Source: Chitinolyticbacter meiyuanensis (GTDB taxonomy: Bacteria > Pseudomonadota > Gammaproteobacteria > Burkholderiales > Chitinibacteraceae). From it: a stretch of DNA of 64,000 bases. A program made the position numbers and the translations under genes. Positions within the stretch are counted from its first letter, which is position 1, and each line of letters opens with the position of its first letter. The DNA is taken from the NCBI RefSeq assembly GCF_008033135.1, contig NZ_CP041335.1, forward strand, positions 3,539,925-3,603,924, read 5' to 3'. This document shows, piece after piece, positions 1 through 8,287 of this stretch. The notes under the pieces were generated by a model that was not told the origin of the DNA, did not search any database, and saw only the letters and a program-made list of their open reading frames with translations.

Positions 1-75
1 GTGCGCACGCTCAAGGCCAACCCGGCCGAGCTGCCGCCGGAGCCGGTGGTCGAACCGCTGCCTGTGGTGCAATGA
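1..75 (+). CDS. C-terminal end of an upstream gene (possibly lpoA-like)
   Basis: Only the last 24 codons are in the window; the frame is open from base 1 and stops at TGA 73-75. The tail is rich in Pro, Glu and Val, ending PVVEPLPVVQ, which looks like a flexible C-terminus. The stop overlaps the next start (ATGA), so the two genes are translationally coupled. In Enterobacteria the gene before yraN-diaA-dolP is lpoA, the lipoprotein activator of a penicillin-binding protein. That is only a synteny-based guess here, because no family motif is visible in this fragment. Confidence 0.6.
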   Translation: MRTLKANPAELPPEPVVEPLPVVQ

Positions 76-410
76 GCGATCGCGGCGCGGCGGCCGAGGC
101 CCGCGCGGCCGCCTACCTGCAGCGTCAGGGTCTGCGCATCGTCGAGCGCAACTGGCGTTGTCGCCGCGGCGAGATCGACCTGATTGCCCGCGACGGCAAC
201 ACCCTGGTGTTCGTCGAGGTGCGCGCCCGCGCCAGCCGCAGCTTCGGTGGTGCGGCCGCCAGCATCACCGCCACCAAGCGGGCCCGCATCATCGCTGCCG
301 CCGAACATTATCTGCTCGGCGTGCGCCCCACCCCGCCCTGTCGCTTCGACGCTGTCTGCATCGACGGCGACGCGCTCGATTGGTTGAAGAACTGTTTTGA
401 CGCGGGCTGA
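72..410 (+). CDS. yraN: YraN family protein (UPF0102, nuclease-like fold)
   Basis: This 112-residue protein matches the small UPF0102/YraN family in length and motifs. The diagnostic stretch RRGEIDLIARDG at about residues 31-42 is followed by LVFVEVRARAS; the E-I-D and E-V-R elements resemble the acidic and basic active-site pattern of Holliday-junction-resolvase-like nucleases. The family's biochemical role is not established. The ATG overlaps the upstream stop by ATGA, which fixes the start. An 18-base gap separates it from diaA, so it probably belongs to one operon with diaA and dolP, the order known from E. coli. Confidence 0.9.
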   Translation: MSDRGAAAEARAAAYLQRQGLRIVERNWRCRRGEIDLIARDGNTLVFVEVRARASRSFGGAAASITATKRARIIAAAEHYLLGVRPTPPCRFDAVCIDGDALDWLKNCFDAG

Positions 411-428
411 ATCCCGCCAAGGAAGACG

Positions 429-1019
429 ATGGATTTGAACGAACGTGTGCAGCAGCATTTCCTCGACAGCATCGCCGCGCAGCAAGCCACGGCCGCGTTG
501 ATGAGCCCGGCCATTGCCGATGCCGCCGAGAAGCTGATGCAGACCTTGATCGCCGACGGCAAGATCCTGGCTTGCGGCAACGGTGGCTCGGCTGCCGATT
601 CGCAGCACTTCGCGGCGCAGATGGTGGGCAGGTTCGAGCGCGAACGGCCGGGCCTCGCGGCGCTGGCGCTGACCACCGACAGCTCCGTGCTCACCGCGCT
701 TGGCAGCCACGACGATTTCGACCTGGTGTTTTCCAAGCAGATCTATGCGCTGGGCCGCGCCGGCGATGTGCTGCTGGCGATCTCGCCCTCGGGCAATGCC
801 GCCAATGTGATCTCCGCCGTGCATGCGGCGCACGACCGGCACATGAGCATCATCGCCCTCACCGGCCGCGACGGCGGCCAGATCGGGGAACTGCTCGGCG
901 GCGATGACGTTCATATCTGCGTGCCGGCCACCCGTACGGCCCACATCCACGAAGCACACATCACCGTGCTGCACGCGCTCTCCGACGCCGTGGATTACCT
1001 GCTCCTGGGAGGAGAATAA
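429..1019 (+). CDS. diaA: SIS-domain protein, DiaA / GmhA type
   Basis: The 196-residue product is a single SIS (sugar isomerase) domain. It shows the phosphosugar-binding loop CGNGGSAADSQHFAAQ near residues 51-66 and SPSGNAANV near 118-126. Two relatives share this fold and length: GmhA, sedoheptulose-7-phosphate isomerase of heptose synthesis, and DiaA, a DnaA-binding initiation factor. The flanking yraN and dolP are the E. coli neighbours of diaA, which favours DiaA; sequence motifs alone do not exclude GmhA. An AAGGA ribosome site sits before the ATG. It ends directly before the dolP start, so the two are probably co-translated. Confidence 0.85.
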   Translation: MDLNERVQQHFLDSIAAQQATAALMSPAIADAAEKLMQTLIADGKILACGNGGSAADSQHFAAQMVGRFERERPGLAALALTTDSSVLTALGSHDDFDLVFSKQIYALGRAGDVLLAISPSGNAANVISAVHAAHDRHMSIIALTGRDGGQIGELLGGDDVHICVPATRTAHIHEAHITVLHALSDAVDYLLLGGE

Positions 1020-1020
1020 G

Positions 1021-1596
1021 TTGTTGAAGAAGCCCCTGCTCATCACCACCCTCGTGACCGCCCTGGGCCTGACCGCCTGCGTGCCGGCGGTATTCGTGGC
1101 CGGCGCCGCCGTTGGCGCACTGGTCGGCTCCGATCCGCGCCCGACGCAGACCCAGACCAGCGACATGAAAATCGCCGCCGAGATCAGCGCCCGCATCATC
1201 GATGCCTACAAGGAGCGCGCCCACGTCAACGTGAACGTGTTCAATGGCCGCGTACTGCTCACCGGTGAAGTGCCGGACGATGCCGCCCGGCAGAACGCGG
1301 CACAGCTCGCCTCCAGCTATCCGGGCGCCAAGGTAGTGCACAACGAGACGGTGGTCGCCCCCCCCTCCCCCGCCACGGACCGGTTGAACGACACCCAGAT
1401 CACTGCGCGGGTGAAGACCGCCATCCTGACCGATGCCGGCGATGCCCAAGCCATCCACTTCGTGGTGACCACCGAACGCAAGGTGGTCTATCTGATGGGC
1501 CAATCGAGCTCGTCGCTGGCCGATGTCGCCGCTCGGGCCGCCAGCTACATCAGCGGCGTGGAACGCGTGGTGAAGTACATCGACATCAAACCATAA
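1021..1596 (+). CDS. dolP: BON-domain outer-membrane lipoprotein (DolP/YraP-like)
   Basis: I place the start at TTG 1021, immediately after the diaA stop, because GGAGGAG lies about 6 bases upstream and the product then begins with a clean lipoprotein signal: a hydrophobic core and lipobox LTAC near residue 20. A longer reading from 904 would overlap diaA heavily and lose the signal peptide. The mature 170-odd residues contain two BON domains (about 50-115 and 120-190), the arrangement of DolP/YraP, an outer-membrane lipoprotein needed for envelope integrity. The TTG start may keep expression low. Confidence 0.88.
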   Translation: MLKKPLLITTLVTALGLTACVPAVFVAGAAVGALVGSDPRPTQTQTSDMKIAAEISARIIDAYKERAHVNVNVFNGRVLLTGEVPDDAARQNAAQLASSYPGAKVVHNETVVAPPSPATDRLNDTQITARVKTAILTDAGDAQAIHFVVTTERKVVYLMGQSSSSLADVAARAASYISGVERVVKYIDIKP

Positions 1597-1614
1597 CAAA
1601 ACGAGCCAGGTCGG

Positions 1615-2241
1615 CTACAACAACGGCTTGAGATCGCGCGCGATCATCTGCATCAGCATCGGTTGTGCCTCGGCCGTCGGGTGCAGTTGGTCCGGCTGGA
1701 ACAGGGTGGGCTTGGTGATCACCGGCGCCAGCAGGAACGGCGTGAGGCCGATCTTGTATTCGCCGGCGATTGCCGGATACATGGCGGCGAAGGCGGCGGT
1801 ATAGTCGGGACCATAGTTCGGTGGCATCTGCATGCCAACGAGGTGGACCTTGGCGCCGGCCTTTTGCGCGGTCTTCACCATGTTGGCAAGGTTGGACTTG
1901 GCGTCCTTCACCGGCAACCCGCGCAAGCCATCGTTGGCACCAAGCTCGAGGATGACGAGGCGCGGCCGATGCAACTTGAGCGCCTGCGGGAACCGGGTGA
2001 CGCCGCCAGCGGTCGTTTCACCGGAGACGCTGGCGTTCACCACGCGGTAAGGCTTGCCCTGGCGCTTCAACTCCGCCTCCAGCAGCGTTGGCCACGCCGA
2101 TTTTGCGGCGATGCCGTAGCCGGCAGACAAAGAATCACCGAACACCAGCAGCACCGGATCGGCGGCCGTTGCCGCCATGGCCCACAACAACATGCATGCG
2201 CCCAGCACAACGCGACGCGCCATTCCGCAAAGGCCCTTCAT
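1615..2241 (-). CDS. tesA: GDSL-family arylesterase / lysophospholipase (TesA-like)
   Basis: The start chosen gives 208 residues with a signal peptide (hydrophobic stretch ending ATAA near residue 27), consistent with a periplasmic esterase of the TesA/SGNH family. The catalytic blocks are all present: FGDSLSAGYG with the nucleophile Ser, GETTAGG, GANDGLRG with the oxyanion Asn, and DQLHPTAEAQ with the Asp-His pair. Such enzymes hydrolyse thioesters, aryl esters and lysophospholipids. The ATG at 2241 has GGGAG upstream; an internal ATG at 2223 is a weaker alternative. It diverges from the ABC transporter gene, whose GTG lies one base beyond this start, so the two 5' regions overlap completely. 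Confidence 0.92.
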   Translation of the reverse strand: MKGLCGMARRVVLGACMLLWAMAATAADPVLLVFGDSLSAGYGIAAKSAWPTLLEAELKRQGKPYRVVNASVSGETTAGGVTRFPQALKLHRPRLVILELGANDGLRGLPVKDAKSNLANMVKTAQKAGAKVHLVGMQMPPNYGPDYTAAFAAMYPAIAGEYKIGLTPFLLAPVITKPTLFQPDQLHPTAEAQPMLMQMIARDLKPLL

Positions 2242-2242
2242 C

Positions 2243-2929
2243 GTGACCCACTCTCCCATACTCGAAGCCGAAGCACTCGGCAAACACGTGGCGGCCGCCA
2301 CTGAAGAGCTCGACATCCTCTCCGGTGTTTCGTTCTCGCTGGCCGCAGGCGCCAGTTTAGCCATCGTCGGCGCCAGCGGCTCGGGCAAATCGACGTTGCT
2401 GTCACTGCTGGCCGGGCTCGATACACCTACCCGCGGCAAGGTGCGCATGGCAGGCGAGGATCTCGGCGCCATGGATGAGGACGGCCGCGCCCGCCTGCGT
2501 GGCCGGGTTGCCGGGTTCGTGTTCCAGTCGTTCCAGCTGCTGCCCGAGCTCACGGCATTGGAAAACGCCATGCTGCCGCTGGAGCTGGCCGGCCGGGCCG
2601 ACGCAGAGGCAGTCGCCGGCGACTGGCTGGCACGGGTCGGCCTCGCTGCTCGGCGCTCGCATACACCGCGCACGCTCTCCGGGGGCGAGCAGCAGCGGGT
2701 GGCGCTGGCACGCGCCTTCGCGCCGGGACCGCAGATTCTGTTCGCCGACGAGCCCACAGGCAGTCTCGACACCCACACCGGCGAGCGGATCGCTGACCTG
2801 CTGTTCGAGCTCAATGCCTCCACCGGCACCACGCTGGTACTGGTCACCCACGATGAAAAACTGGCAGCGCGCTGCAGCGCACGCCTGCGCCTGGCCGCAG
2901 GCCAGGTCACCGAACAGGTGGGCGTATGA
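2243..2929 (+). CDS. ybbA: ABC transporter ATP-binding protein (YbbA / LolD-like)
   Basis: This is a 228-residue ABC ATPase of the MacB/LolD/YbbA group. Walker A is GASGSGKST, the signature is LSGGEQQRVALARAF and Walker B is ILFADEPTGSLD. I prefer GTG 2243 (product MTHSPILEAEAL) over the in-frame ATG at 2177, because the latter would sit inside tesA and add 22 residues lacking family resemblance; AAAGG precedes the GTG. It overlaps the next gene by ATGA, so ATPase and permease are co-translated. The role of the YbbAP pair is poorly defined; export or extraction of envelope components is the usual suggestion. Confidence 0.9.
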   Translation: MTHSPILEAEALGKHVAAATEELDILSGVSFSLAAGASLAIVGASGSGKSTLLSLLAGLDTPTRGKVRMAGEDLGAMDEDGRARLRGRVAGFVFQSFQLLPELTALENAMLPLELAGRADAEAVAGDWLARVGLAARRSHTPRTLSGGEQQRVALARAFAPGPQILFADEPTGSLDTHTGERIADLLFELNASTGTTLVLVTHDEKLAARCSARLRLAAGQVTEQVGV

Positions 2930-5391
2930 GGGCGCTGGCCCTGCTGGCCTGGCGCCAGTTCCTGCGCGGCTTGCGTGCCGGCGAACATCGCACGCTGATC
3001 GCCGCGCTTGCCGTCACCATCGCCGCGCTGACTGCCGTCGGCCTGTTTGCCGGGCGAGTGAACAGCCTGCTGAACCACGAGGCCAACAACCTGCTGGCTG
3101 CCGACGCGGTCGCCTCGGCCGACCATCCGCTGCCGGCGGCGTTCGAGGCTTCGGCCCGCCAAGGCAAGCTCGCCGTTTCGCAGACGCAGAGCTTCACCTC
3201 GATGGCCGGCGCCGGTGACGACGCGGTGCTGACCAGCGTGAAGGCCATCGCCGGCCCCTACCCGCTGCGTGGCAAGCTGCAACTGCAAACCACCGCTGGG
3301 GCACGCGATGCCACCCATCCGCCTGCCCGCGGCGAGGTCTGGATCGACGAGCGCCTGGCCAGCCGGCTCAAGCTCCGGTTGGGCGATACGTTGCGCCTCG
3401 GTACGCTGCAGCAGCGCGTCACCGCGCTGATCATCCGCGAGCCGGATGTGGCACTCGATTTTGCCGGGCTGCAGCCGCGCCTGATCATGAACGCGAGCGA
3501 CCTGCCGCAATCGGGCCTGATCGGCTTCGGCAGCCGCATCCGGTACCGGCTGCTGGTAGCCGGCGACGAAGCCGCGGTGGGCCGCTGGCGCACAGCCACC
3601 GAAGCCAAGCTGGGCCGCGGCGAGCGGCTGGAAAATGTACGCGAATCACAACCGCAGGTACGCCGCGCGCTGGAGCGGGCGGAAACCTTCCTGCGCCTCG
3701 TCACCCTGCTCGCTGCCACGCTGGCTGGTACCGCGGTGCTGCTGTCGGCACGTCGCTACAGCACCCGCCAGGCCGACGGCGTGGCGCTGTTCGTCACGCT
3801 GGGCGCCACCCGCGCCCGCATCCGCGGCCTGCTGTTCATCGAGCTGGCGCTGATCTTCGTGCTCGCCGCAGTCGTCGGCGGCGCCATCGGCTGGATCACG
3901 CAGGAAGCCTTGTCCTGGCTGATCCGCGACAGCCTGCCACGCGCCCTGCCCGCGCCGACACCGCTGCCGTGGCTGGCTGCGTGCGCGCTGGGGCTGACGC
4001 TGCTCGCCGGCGTGGCCGGCCCCACCCTCATGCAGCTGGCGCGCACGCCGCCAGCGCGAGTGCTGCGGCGTGAGCTGACCGCGCCACCACGGCTGTGGCT
4101 CAGCCTGTCCGCGACGCTGGCCGCGGCCTGCGCGGTGTTCTACTGGGTGGCGGGCAGCGCCAAGCTGGCGCTGCTGGTTGCCGCTGGCATCGTCGGAGCA
4201 CTGGTGGTGGCCGGGCTGCTGGGCTGGCTGCTGCTCAAGCTGGTATCACGCTTCGCCCGTGGCTTTGCCGCGCGGATCGCGCTGCGGCAACTGGCGCGGC
4301 GCAGCTGGCTGTCCGCAGCACAGCTGGGCGCGCTCGCAGTGGGGCTGTTGGGCTTGTGGCTGCTCACTGCGGTGGAGCGGGATTTGCTCTCCGCGTGGGA
4401 GCGCAGGCTGCCAGCCGATGCGCCCAATGTGTTTGCGTTCAATATCCAGCCGGACCAGGCCGAGGCCTTCCAGGCCAGCATCGCCAGTGATGGCGTCAAG
4501 GATGCCGTACTGCAGCCGATGATCCGTGCGCGTTGGCAGACGTTGAACGGCAAGCCGGTCGATCCCAAGCGCTATGGCGACGACCGCGCGCGGCGCCTGT
4601 CCGAGCGCGAGTTCAATCTGTCCTGGGGCGAGATGCTGCGGGCGGACAACCGCATCACCGCCGGCACGCCACTGTCTGGCAGCGGCTGGTCGGTGGAGGC
4701 CGGGCTCGCCGAGACGCTGGGGATCAAGGTCGGCGATACGCTCGGCTTCGATGTGGCCGGCACGCCGATCTCGGCCAGGGTGGCGAACCTGCGCACGGTC
4801 GAGTGGGATTCGTTCCGGGTGAACTTCTTCGTGGTCGGCACCGGGCCGATGTTTGCCGATGCACCCACCAGCCTGATCACCAGTTTCCACCTGCCGCCGG
4901 GCCACAGCAATGCGCTGGCCAACTGGTCGCGCGCCTACCCCAGCGTGACCTTCATCGACGTCGGCCAGGTGCTGGGCGAGGTGCGCCGGGTGCTGGGCCT
5001 GTCGGCCAGCGTACTGCGGCTGGTGTTCGTGTTCTGCCTCGCCGCCGGCATCGTGGTACTGCTCGCCGCACTGGAAACCTCGGCGCCCGAGCGGCGGCGC
5101 GAGGCGGCCATCCTGCGGGCGCTGGGCGCACACAGCCGGCAGATTGCCGCCATCCAGTGGTGGGAAGGCGCGCTGATCGGCGCCACCGCCGGCCTCGTCG
5201 CCGGCCTGGCCGCTGCGCTCACCGGCTGGGCGGTCGGCACCGAGGTGCTGGGCTTGAGCTTGGGTGTGAACTGGTGGTTGCCGCTCTACAGCACCGTGGC
5301 CGGCCTTGCGCTCGCCGCCGTCGTCACAGCCTGGGAGCGGCGCCAGCTGGCACGCTCCACTGCCCTGGCGTTGATCCGAGATCCGGGCTGA
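2926..5391 (+). CDS. ybbP: FtsX-like ABC permease (YbbP-type)
   Basis: An 821-residue inner-membrane permease. It has an N-terminal membrane helix (about 20-45) followed by a periplasmic domain, a first FtsX core of several helices (about 250-370), a second pair of helices around 390-440, another periplasmic region, and a C-terminal FtsX core (about 690-810) with the family motif ERRREAAILRALGAH. Length and double-core layout fit YbbP-like permeases. It overlaps ybbA by four bases and surely pairs with it. Nothing suggests truncation. Confidence 0.92.
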   Translation: MRALALLAWRQFLRGLRAGEHRTLIAALAVTIAALTAVGLFAGRVNSLLNHEANNLLAADAVASADHPLPAAFEASARQGKLAVSQTQSFTSMAGAGDDAVLTSVKAIAGPYPLRGKLQLQTTAGARDATHPPARGEVWIDERLASRLKLRLGDTLRLGTLQQRVTALIIREPDVALDFAGLQPRLIMNASDLPQSGLIGFGSRIRYRLLVAGDEAAVGRWRTATEAKLGRGERLENVRESQPQVRRALERAETFLRLVTLLAATLAGTAVLLSARRYSTRQADGVALFVTLGATRARIRGLLFIELALIFVLAAVVGGAIGWITQEALSWLIRDSLPRALPAPTPLPWLAACALGLTLLAGVAGPTLMQLARTPPARVLRRELTAPPRLWLSLSATLAAACAVFYWVAGSAKLALLVAAGIVGALVVAGLLGWLLLKLVSRFARGFAARIALRQLARRSWLSAAQLGALAVGLLGLWLLTAVERDLLSAWERRLPADAPNVFAFNIQPDQAEAFQASIASDGVKDAVLQPMIRARWQTLNGKPVDPKRYGDDRARRLSEREFNLSWGEMLRADNRITAGTPLSGSGWSVEAGLAETLGIKVGDTLGFDVAGTPISARVANLRTVEWDSFRVNFFVVGTGPMFADAPTSLITSFHLPPGHSNALANWSRAYPSVTFIDVGQVLGEVRRVLGLSASVLRLVFVFCLAAGIVVLLAALETSAPERRREAAILRALGAHSRQIAAIQWWEGALIGATAGLVAGLAAALTGWAVGTEVLGLSLGVNWWLPLYSTVAGLALAAVVTAWERRQLARSTALALIRDPG

Positions 5392-5397
5392 CTTATC

Positions 5398-5429
5398 CGC
5401 CATGCGAGGCATGCTTGTCCCGCATGGCG
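5398..5429 (+). terminator. Hairpin after ybbP
   Basis: A perfect 9-bp inverted repeat, CGCCATGCG ... CGCATGGCG with a 14-base loop, starts 6 bases after the ybbP stop. No T run follows, so it would be a weak or factor-assisted terminator, or an mRNA 3' stabiliser. Confidence 0.35.
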
Positions 5430-5502
5430 CAGTTGCAACCCCGGCATTCCCCGTGCCGCCCTGCATTGGTTATGCTGCTAGCAATAACGGGGGAAACAAC
5501 AG

Positions 5503-5829
5503 ATGGCGAATACCTGGTTTGTGGAAGTCGCCGTACCGGCGCTGATCGTGACCAGCATCGTCTGCCTGGTCAGCTATGCCTTGCTGGCACGGATGATCTA
5601 CGACTACATCTCGCGCAACTACGGCGACCTGCTGCCGCAACGCGATACCTGGGTGCAGGGCGACGATATCGCGATGGGTTTCGTCACCACGCTGAGCCAT
5701 ATCAATCGTACCGGGGGCTGGCGCCGTATCGAGAGCGCGTTCTGGCGGCGGCTCTACGTGCTGAATCGTGCGCTGGGCTGGATCGGCTCGATCGCACTAG
5801 TCATCTTCCTTGGCGGCTTCTTCGTATAA
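5503..5829 (+). CDS. Small hypothetical membrane protein, two predicted helices
   Basis: I do not recognise this 108-residue protein. It has one hydrophobic helix at about residues 9-30, a basic/aromatic loop (ARMIYDYISRNYGDLLP), a soluble middle, and a second helix at about 88-107, suggesting an inner-membrane hairpin with its middle part on one side. GGGGGA about 9 bases before the ATG is a good ribosome site. Directly downstream is a decayed sequence encoding a recognisable second copy, so the gene was once tandemly duplicated. It is probably transcribed on its own. Confidence 0.7.
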   Translation: MANTWFVEVAVPALIVTSIVCLVSYALLARMIYDYISRNYGDLLPQRDTWVQGDDIAMGFVTTLSHINRTGGWRRIESAFWRRLYVLNRALGWIGSIALVIFLGGFFV

Positions 5830-5852
5830 GCACCGATCCGGCGCTGCACCGG

Positions 5853-6185
5853 ATGTTTCTCGACTACGGCCTGCCGGCACTGCTCATCACCAGCCCGGTC
5901 GGCTCGCTGTTCTAGGTGAGCCTGGCGCGCCTGTTGTACGACCATGTCGAGCGGCACTATCGCGACATGCTGCCCGAGGGCACCCGCAATCCGCTGCTGG
6001 CCGACGATGACGCGCTCTTGGGTATCGTGCGCGCCATCGGCAATTGGCGGCGCGCCGGTCAGTATCGTCTTATCGAGGCGCGCTGGTGGTAGCGCACGAT
6101 GTCGTCGGCCTGCGTCACAGGCTGGATGGCGGCAGCGAGCCTGCTGATCCTGGCCCTGGGTTTTGTCGGCATCCTGCCGCTGTAG
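5853..6185 (+). pseudogene. Decayed tandem copy of the 5503-5829 membrane protein
   Basis: The frame starting at ATG 5853 aligns with the preceding gene: PALLITS against PALIVTS, ARLLYDHVERHYRDMLP against ARMIYDYISRNYGDLLP, and a similar hydrophobic C-terminus (GWMAAASLLILALGFVG). It is interrupted by TAG at 5913-5915 and TAG at 6090-6092, in one continuous frame without frameshift, and ends at TAG 6183. Two stops in one frame point to a pseudogene rather than a sequencing slip. An unlikely alternative is translation from the GTG at 5916. Confidence 0.72.
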
Positions 6186-6221
6186 CCGCGAGCGACACAC
6201 CGCTCAGGGCCTGTTCCACGC

Positions 6222-6247
6222 AAAAAAAGCCCCGCATCGCGCGGGGC
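6222..6247 (-). terminator. Rho-independent terminator of the sugar ABC operon
   Basis: On the minus strand the sequence reads GCCCCGC, loop GCGAT, GCGGGGC, then seven Ts. It lies 28 bases after the end of the ATPase gene at 6275, the last gene of the transporter operon. Confidence 0.88.
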
Positions 6248-6274
6248 ACAAGCCGTACTCGTTGAAACTGGCGA

Positions 6275-7366
6275 TCAGGCCAGCCGTTGTTCCGTTTGCG
6301 GATCGAACAGCACCACCTTGCTGGTGTCGAGCTTGAGCCGCATGGTCTCGCCCGGATGGCGCGCGGCGCGCGGGTGCACGCGGGCGACCACTTCCTTGCC
6401 GTTCACCTGGGTGAAGATCATGGTATCCGGGCCGGTCGGCTCGGTCAGGTGCACCCTGCAGGCCAAACCCGCTTCGCCCTCTTCAGCAACCTCGATCTGC
6501 TCCGGGCGGGCACCCAGGATCACTTTCTGGCCGATGCGATCGGCGAAGCGAGCGCCGTTCTGCAGCGCCACGAAGCGCGCATCGCCCTCGCTCTGCAGGC
6601 TGACGCCGTATTCGCCGCCCTGCTCGGCCAGATGGCATTCGATGAAGTTCATCGATGGCGAGCCGATGAAACCGGCAACGAACAGGTTGGCCGGGCGCTC
6701 GTAGATTTCCTCGGGACTGCCGAACTGCTGGATCACGCCATCCTTCATCACCGCGATCTTGTCGCCCAACGTCATCGCCTCGATCTGGTCGTGCGTCACG
6801 TACACGATGGTGGTCTTCAGGCGGTGATGCAGCTGCTTGATCTCGGTACGCATCTCCACGCGCAGCTTGGCGTCGAGGTTGGACAGCGGCTCATCGAACA
6901 GGAACAGCTTGGGATCGCGTGCCAGGGCACGGCCCATGGCCACGCGCTGGCGCTGACCACCGGAGAGCTGGCCAGGCTTGCGATCGAGCAGATGATCGAT
7001 CTGCAGCATCTTGGAGACACGGCTGATGATCTCCTCCTGCTGCTTTTTCGGTACGCCACGGGTTTCCATGCCAAAGGCGATGTTCTGCCGCACGTTCATC
7101 GTCGGGTAGAGCGCGTAGCTCTGGAACACCATGGCGATGTCGCGGTCCTTGGGTGCCACGTTGTTGACCACGCGCTCACCGATGTGGACCTCACCCGAGG
7201 TGGGGGCTTCCAGCCCGGCGATGATGTTCATCAGCGTGGATTTGCCGCAGCCGGATGGGCCGACCAGGATCAGGAATTCGCCGGCCTCGATATGGATATC
7301 GATGCCTTTGAGGATGTGGGTGTCGCCAAAGCTCTTGGTGACGTTCTTGATGGCGAGTGCGCCCAT
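6275..7366 (-). CDS. gtsD: Sugar ABC transporter ATP-binding protein (MalK/UgpC type)
   Basis: A 363-residue ATPase of the carbohydrate CUT1 class. Walker A GPSGCGKST is near residue 36, the signature LSGGQRQRVAMGRAL near 134, Walker B LFLFDEPLSNLDAKLR follows, and a C-terminal TOBE/regulatory domain (about 235-363) is typical of MalK/UgpC/MsmX proteins. The start at 7366 has GGAG 8 bases upstream; a longer reading to 7399 adds residues unlike the family. It is the last gene of the binding protein-permease-permease-ATPase operon and energises import by the two upstream permeases. Confidence 0.93.
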   Translation of the reverse strand: MGALAIKNVTKSFGDTHILKGIDIHIEAGEFLILVGPSGCGKSTLMNIIAGLEAPTSGEVHIGERVVNNVAPKDRDIAMVFQSYALYPTMNVRQNIAFGMETRGVPKKQQEEIISRVSKMLQIDHLLDRKPGQLSGGQRQRVAMGRALARDPKLFLFDEPLSNLDAKLRVEMRTEIKQLHHRLKTTIVYVTHDQIEAMTLGDKIAVMKDGVIQQFGSPEEIYERPANLFVAGFIGSPSMNFIECHLAEQGGEYGVSLQSEGDARFVALQNGARFADRIGQKVILGARPEQIEVAEEGEAGLACRVHLTEPTGPDTMIFTQVNGKEVVARVHPRAARHPGETMRLKLDTSKVVLFDPQTEQRLA

Positions 7367-7429
7367 GTGTTTCTCCGTTTTTTGGCCCGGGCAGCGCAAG
7401 CGGTGCGGCCCGGTTCCGGTGTTGTTCGA

Positions 7430-8287
7430 TCAGCCTTTCACGGCGCCGGCAGTCAGGCCGCGCACGAAGTACTTGCCCGCCAGCACGTAGACGATGATGG
7501 TCGGCAAGGCGGCGATGATGGCTGCGGCCATGTCGACGTTGTATTCCTTGACGCTGGTCGAGGTATTGGCGAGGTTGTTGAGGCCCACGGTGATCGGCTG
7601 GCTGTCGCCCGAGGAGAACACTACTCCGAACAGGAAGTCGTTCCAGATCTGGGTGAATTGCCAGATCAGCACCACCATCACGATCGGCGTCGACATCGGC
7701 AGCACGATCTTGAGGAAGATGCGCCAGAAGCCCGCGCCATCGAGGCGTGCCGCCTTGATCAGCTCGTCCGGAATACTCACGTAGTAGTTGCGGAAGAACA
7801 GCGTGGTCGATGCGATGCCGAACACCACATGCACGAACACGAGGCCGCCCACCGAGCGTGCGAGCCCGAACCAGCCCAGCGTTTGCGCCATCGGCAGCAA
7901 CACCACCTGAAACGGGATGAACACGCCGAACAGGATCAGCGCGAAGGTGAGCTCGGAACCACGGAACCGCCACTTCGACAGCACGTAGCCATTGAGCGCA
8001 CCGAGCGTGGTGGAAATCAGCACGGCCGGGATCACCATCTGCACCGAATTCCAGAAGTAGCGCGACAAGCCGCCACACTCCACGCCGGTACACGCTGTGG
8101 ACCATGCCTTGGTCCAGGCATCGAAGGTGATGCTCATCGGCAGCGCGATCAGGTTGCCAGCCCGGATCTCGTCCATGCTCTTCACCGAGGTGGTGGCCAT
8201 GACGTAGAGCGGCAGCAGGTAATAGACGGCGGCGTACAGCAGTACCGCGTAGAGCGCAAAGCGCCAAGCCTTGTTTTGATTATCCAT
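7430..8287 (-). CDS. gtsC: Sugar ABC transporter permease (MalG/GtsC type)
   Basis: A 285-residue inner-membrane permease with about six helices. The EAA-type loop that contacts the ATPase is visible as IPDELIKAARLDGAGFWRIF near residues 180-200, and KSMDEI near residue 37 is typical of MalG-like subunits. It overlaps the end of the other permease gene by 8 bases (ATGGATAA), showing coupled translation. A 63-base gap leads to the ATPase gene. The partner set points to monosaccharide import. Confidence 0.92.
   Translation of the reverse strand: MDNQNKAWRFALYAVLLYAAVYYLLPLYVMATTSVKSMDEIRAGNLIALPMSITFDAWTKAWSTACTGVECGGLSRYFWNSVQMVIPAVLISTTLGALNGYVLSKWRFRGSELTFALILFGVFIPFQVVLLPMAQTLGWFGLARSVGGLVFVHVVFGIASTTLFFRNYYVSIPDELIKAARLDGAGFWRIFLKIVLPMSTPIVMVVLIWQFTQIWNDFLFGVVFSSGDSQPITVGLNNLANTSTSVKEYNVDMAAAIIAALPTIIVYVLAGKYFVRGLTAGAVKG

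Noticed and set aside
1615..3510. 631-codon minus-strand frame including tesA
   Set aside because: Only the last third is TesA. The upstream part is antisense to the ABC ATPase and permease genes and has shadow composition; the signal peptide marks the real start near 2241.
5853..6185. Programmed amber readthrough of the duplicated membrane gene
   Set aside because: No suppressor tRNA or readthrough context is visible, and the sequence has drifted from its neighbour; decay is simpler. Kept as a pseudogene.
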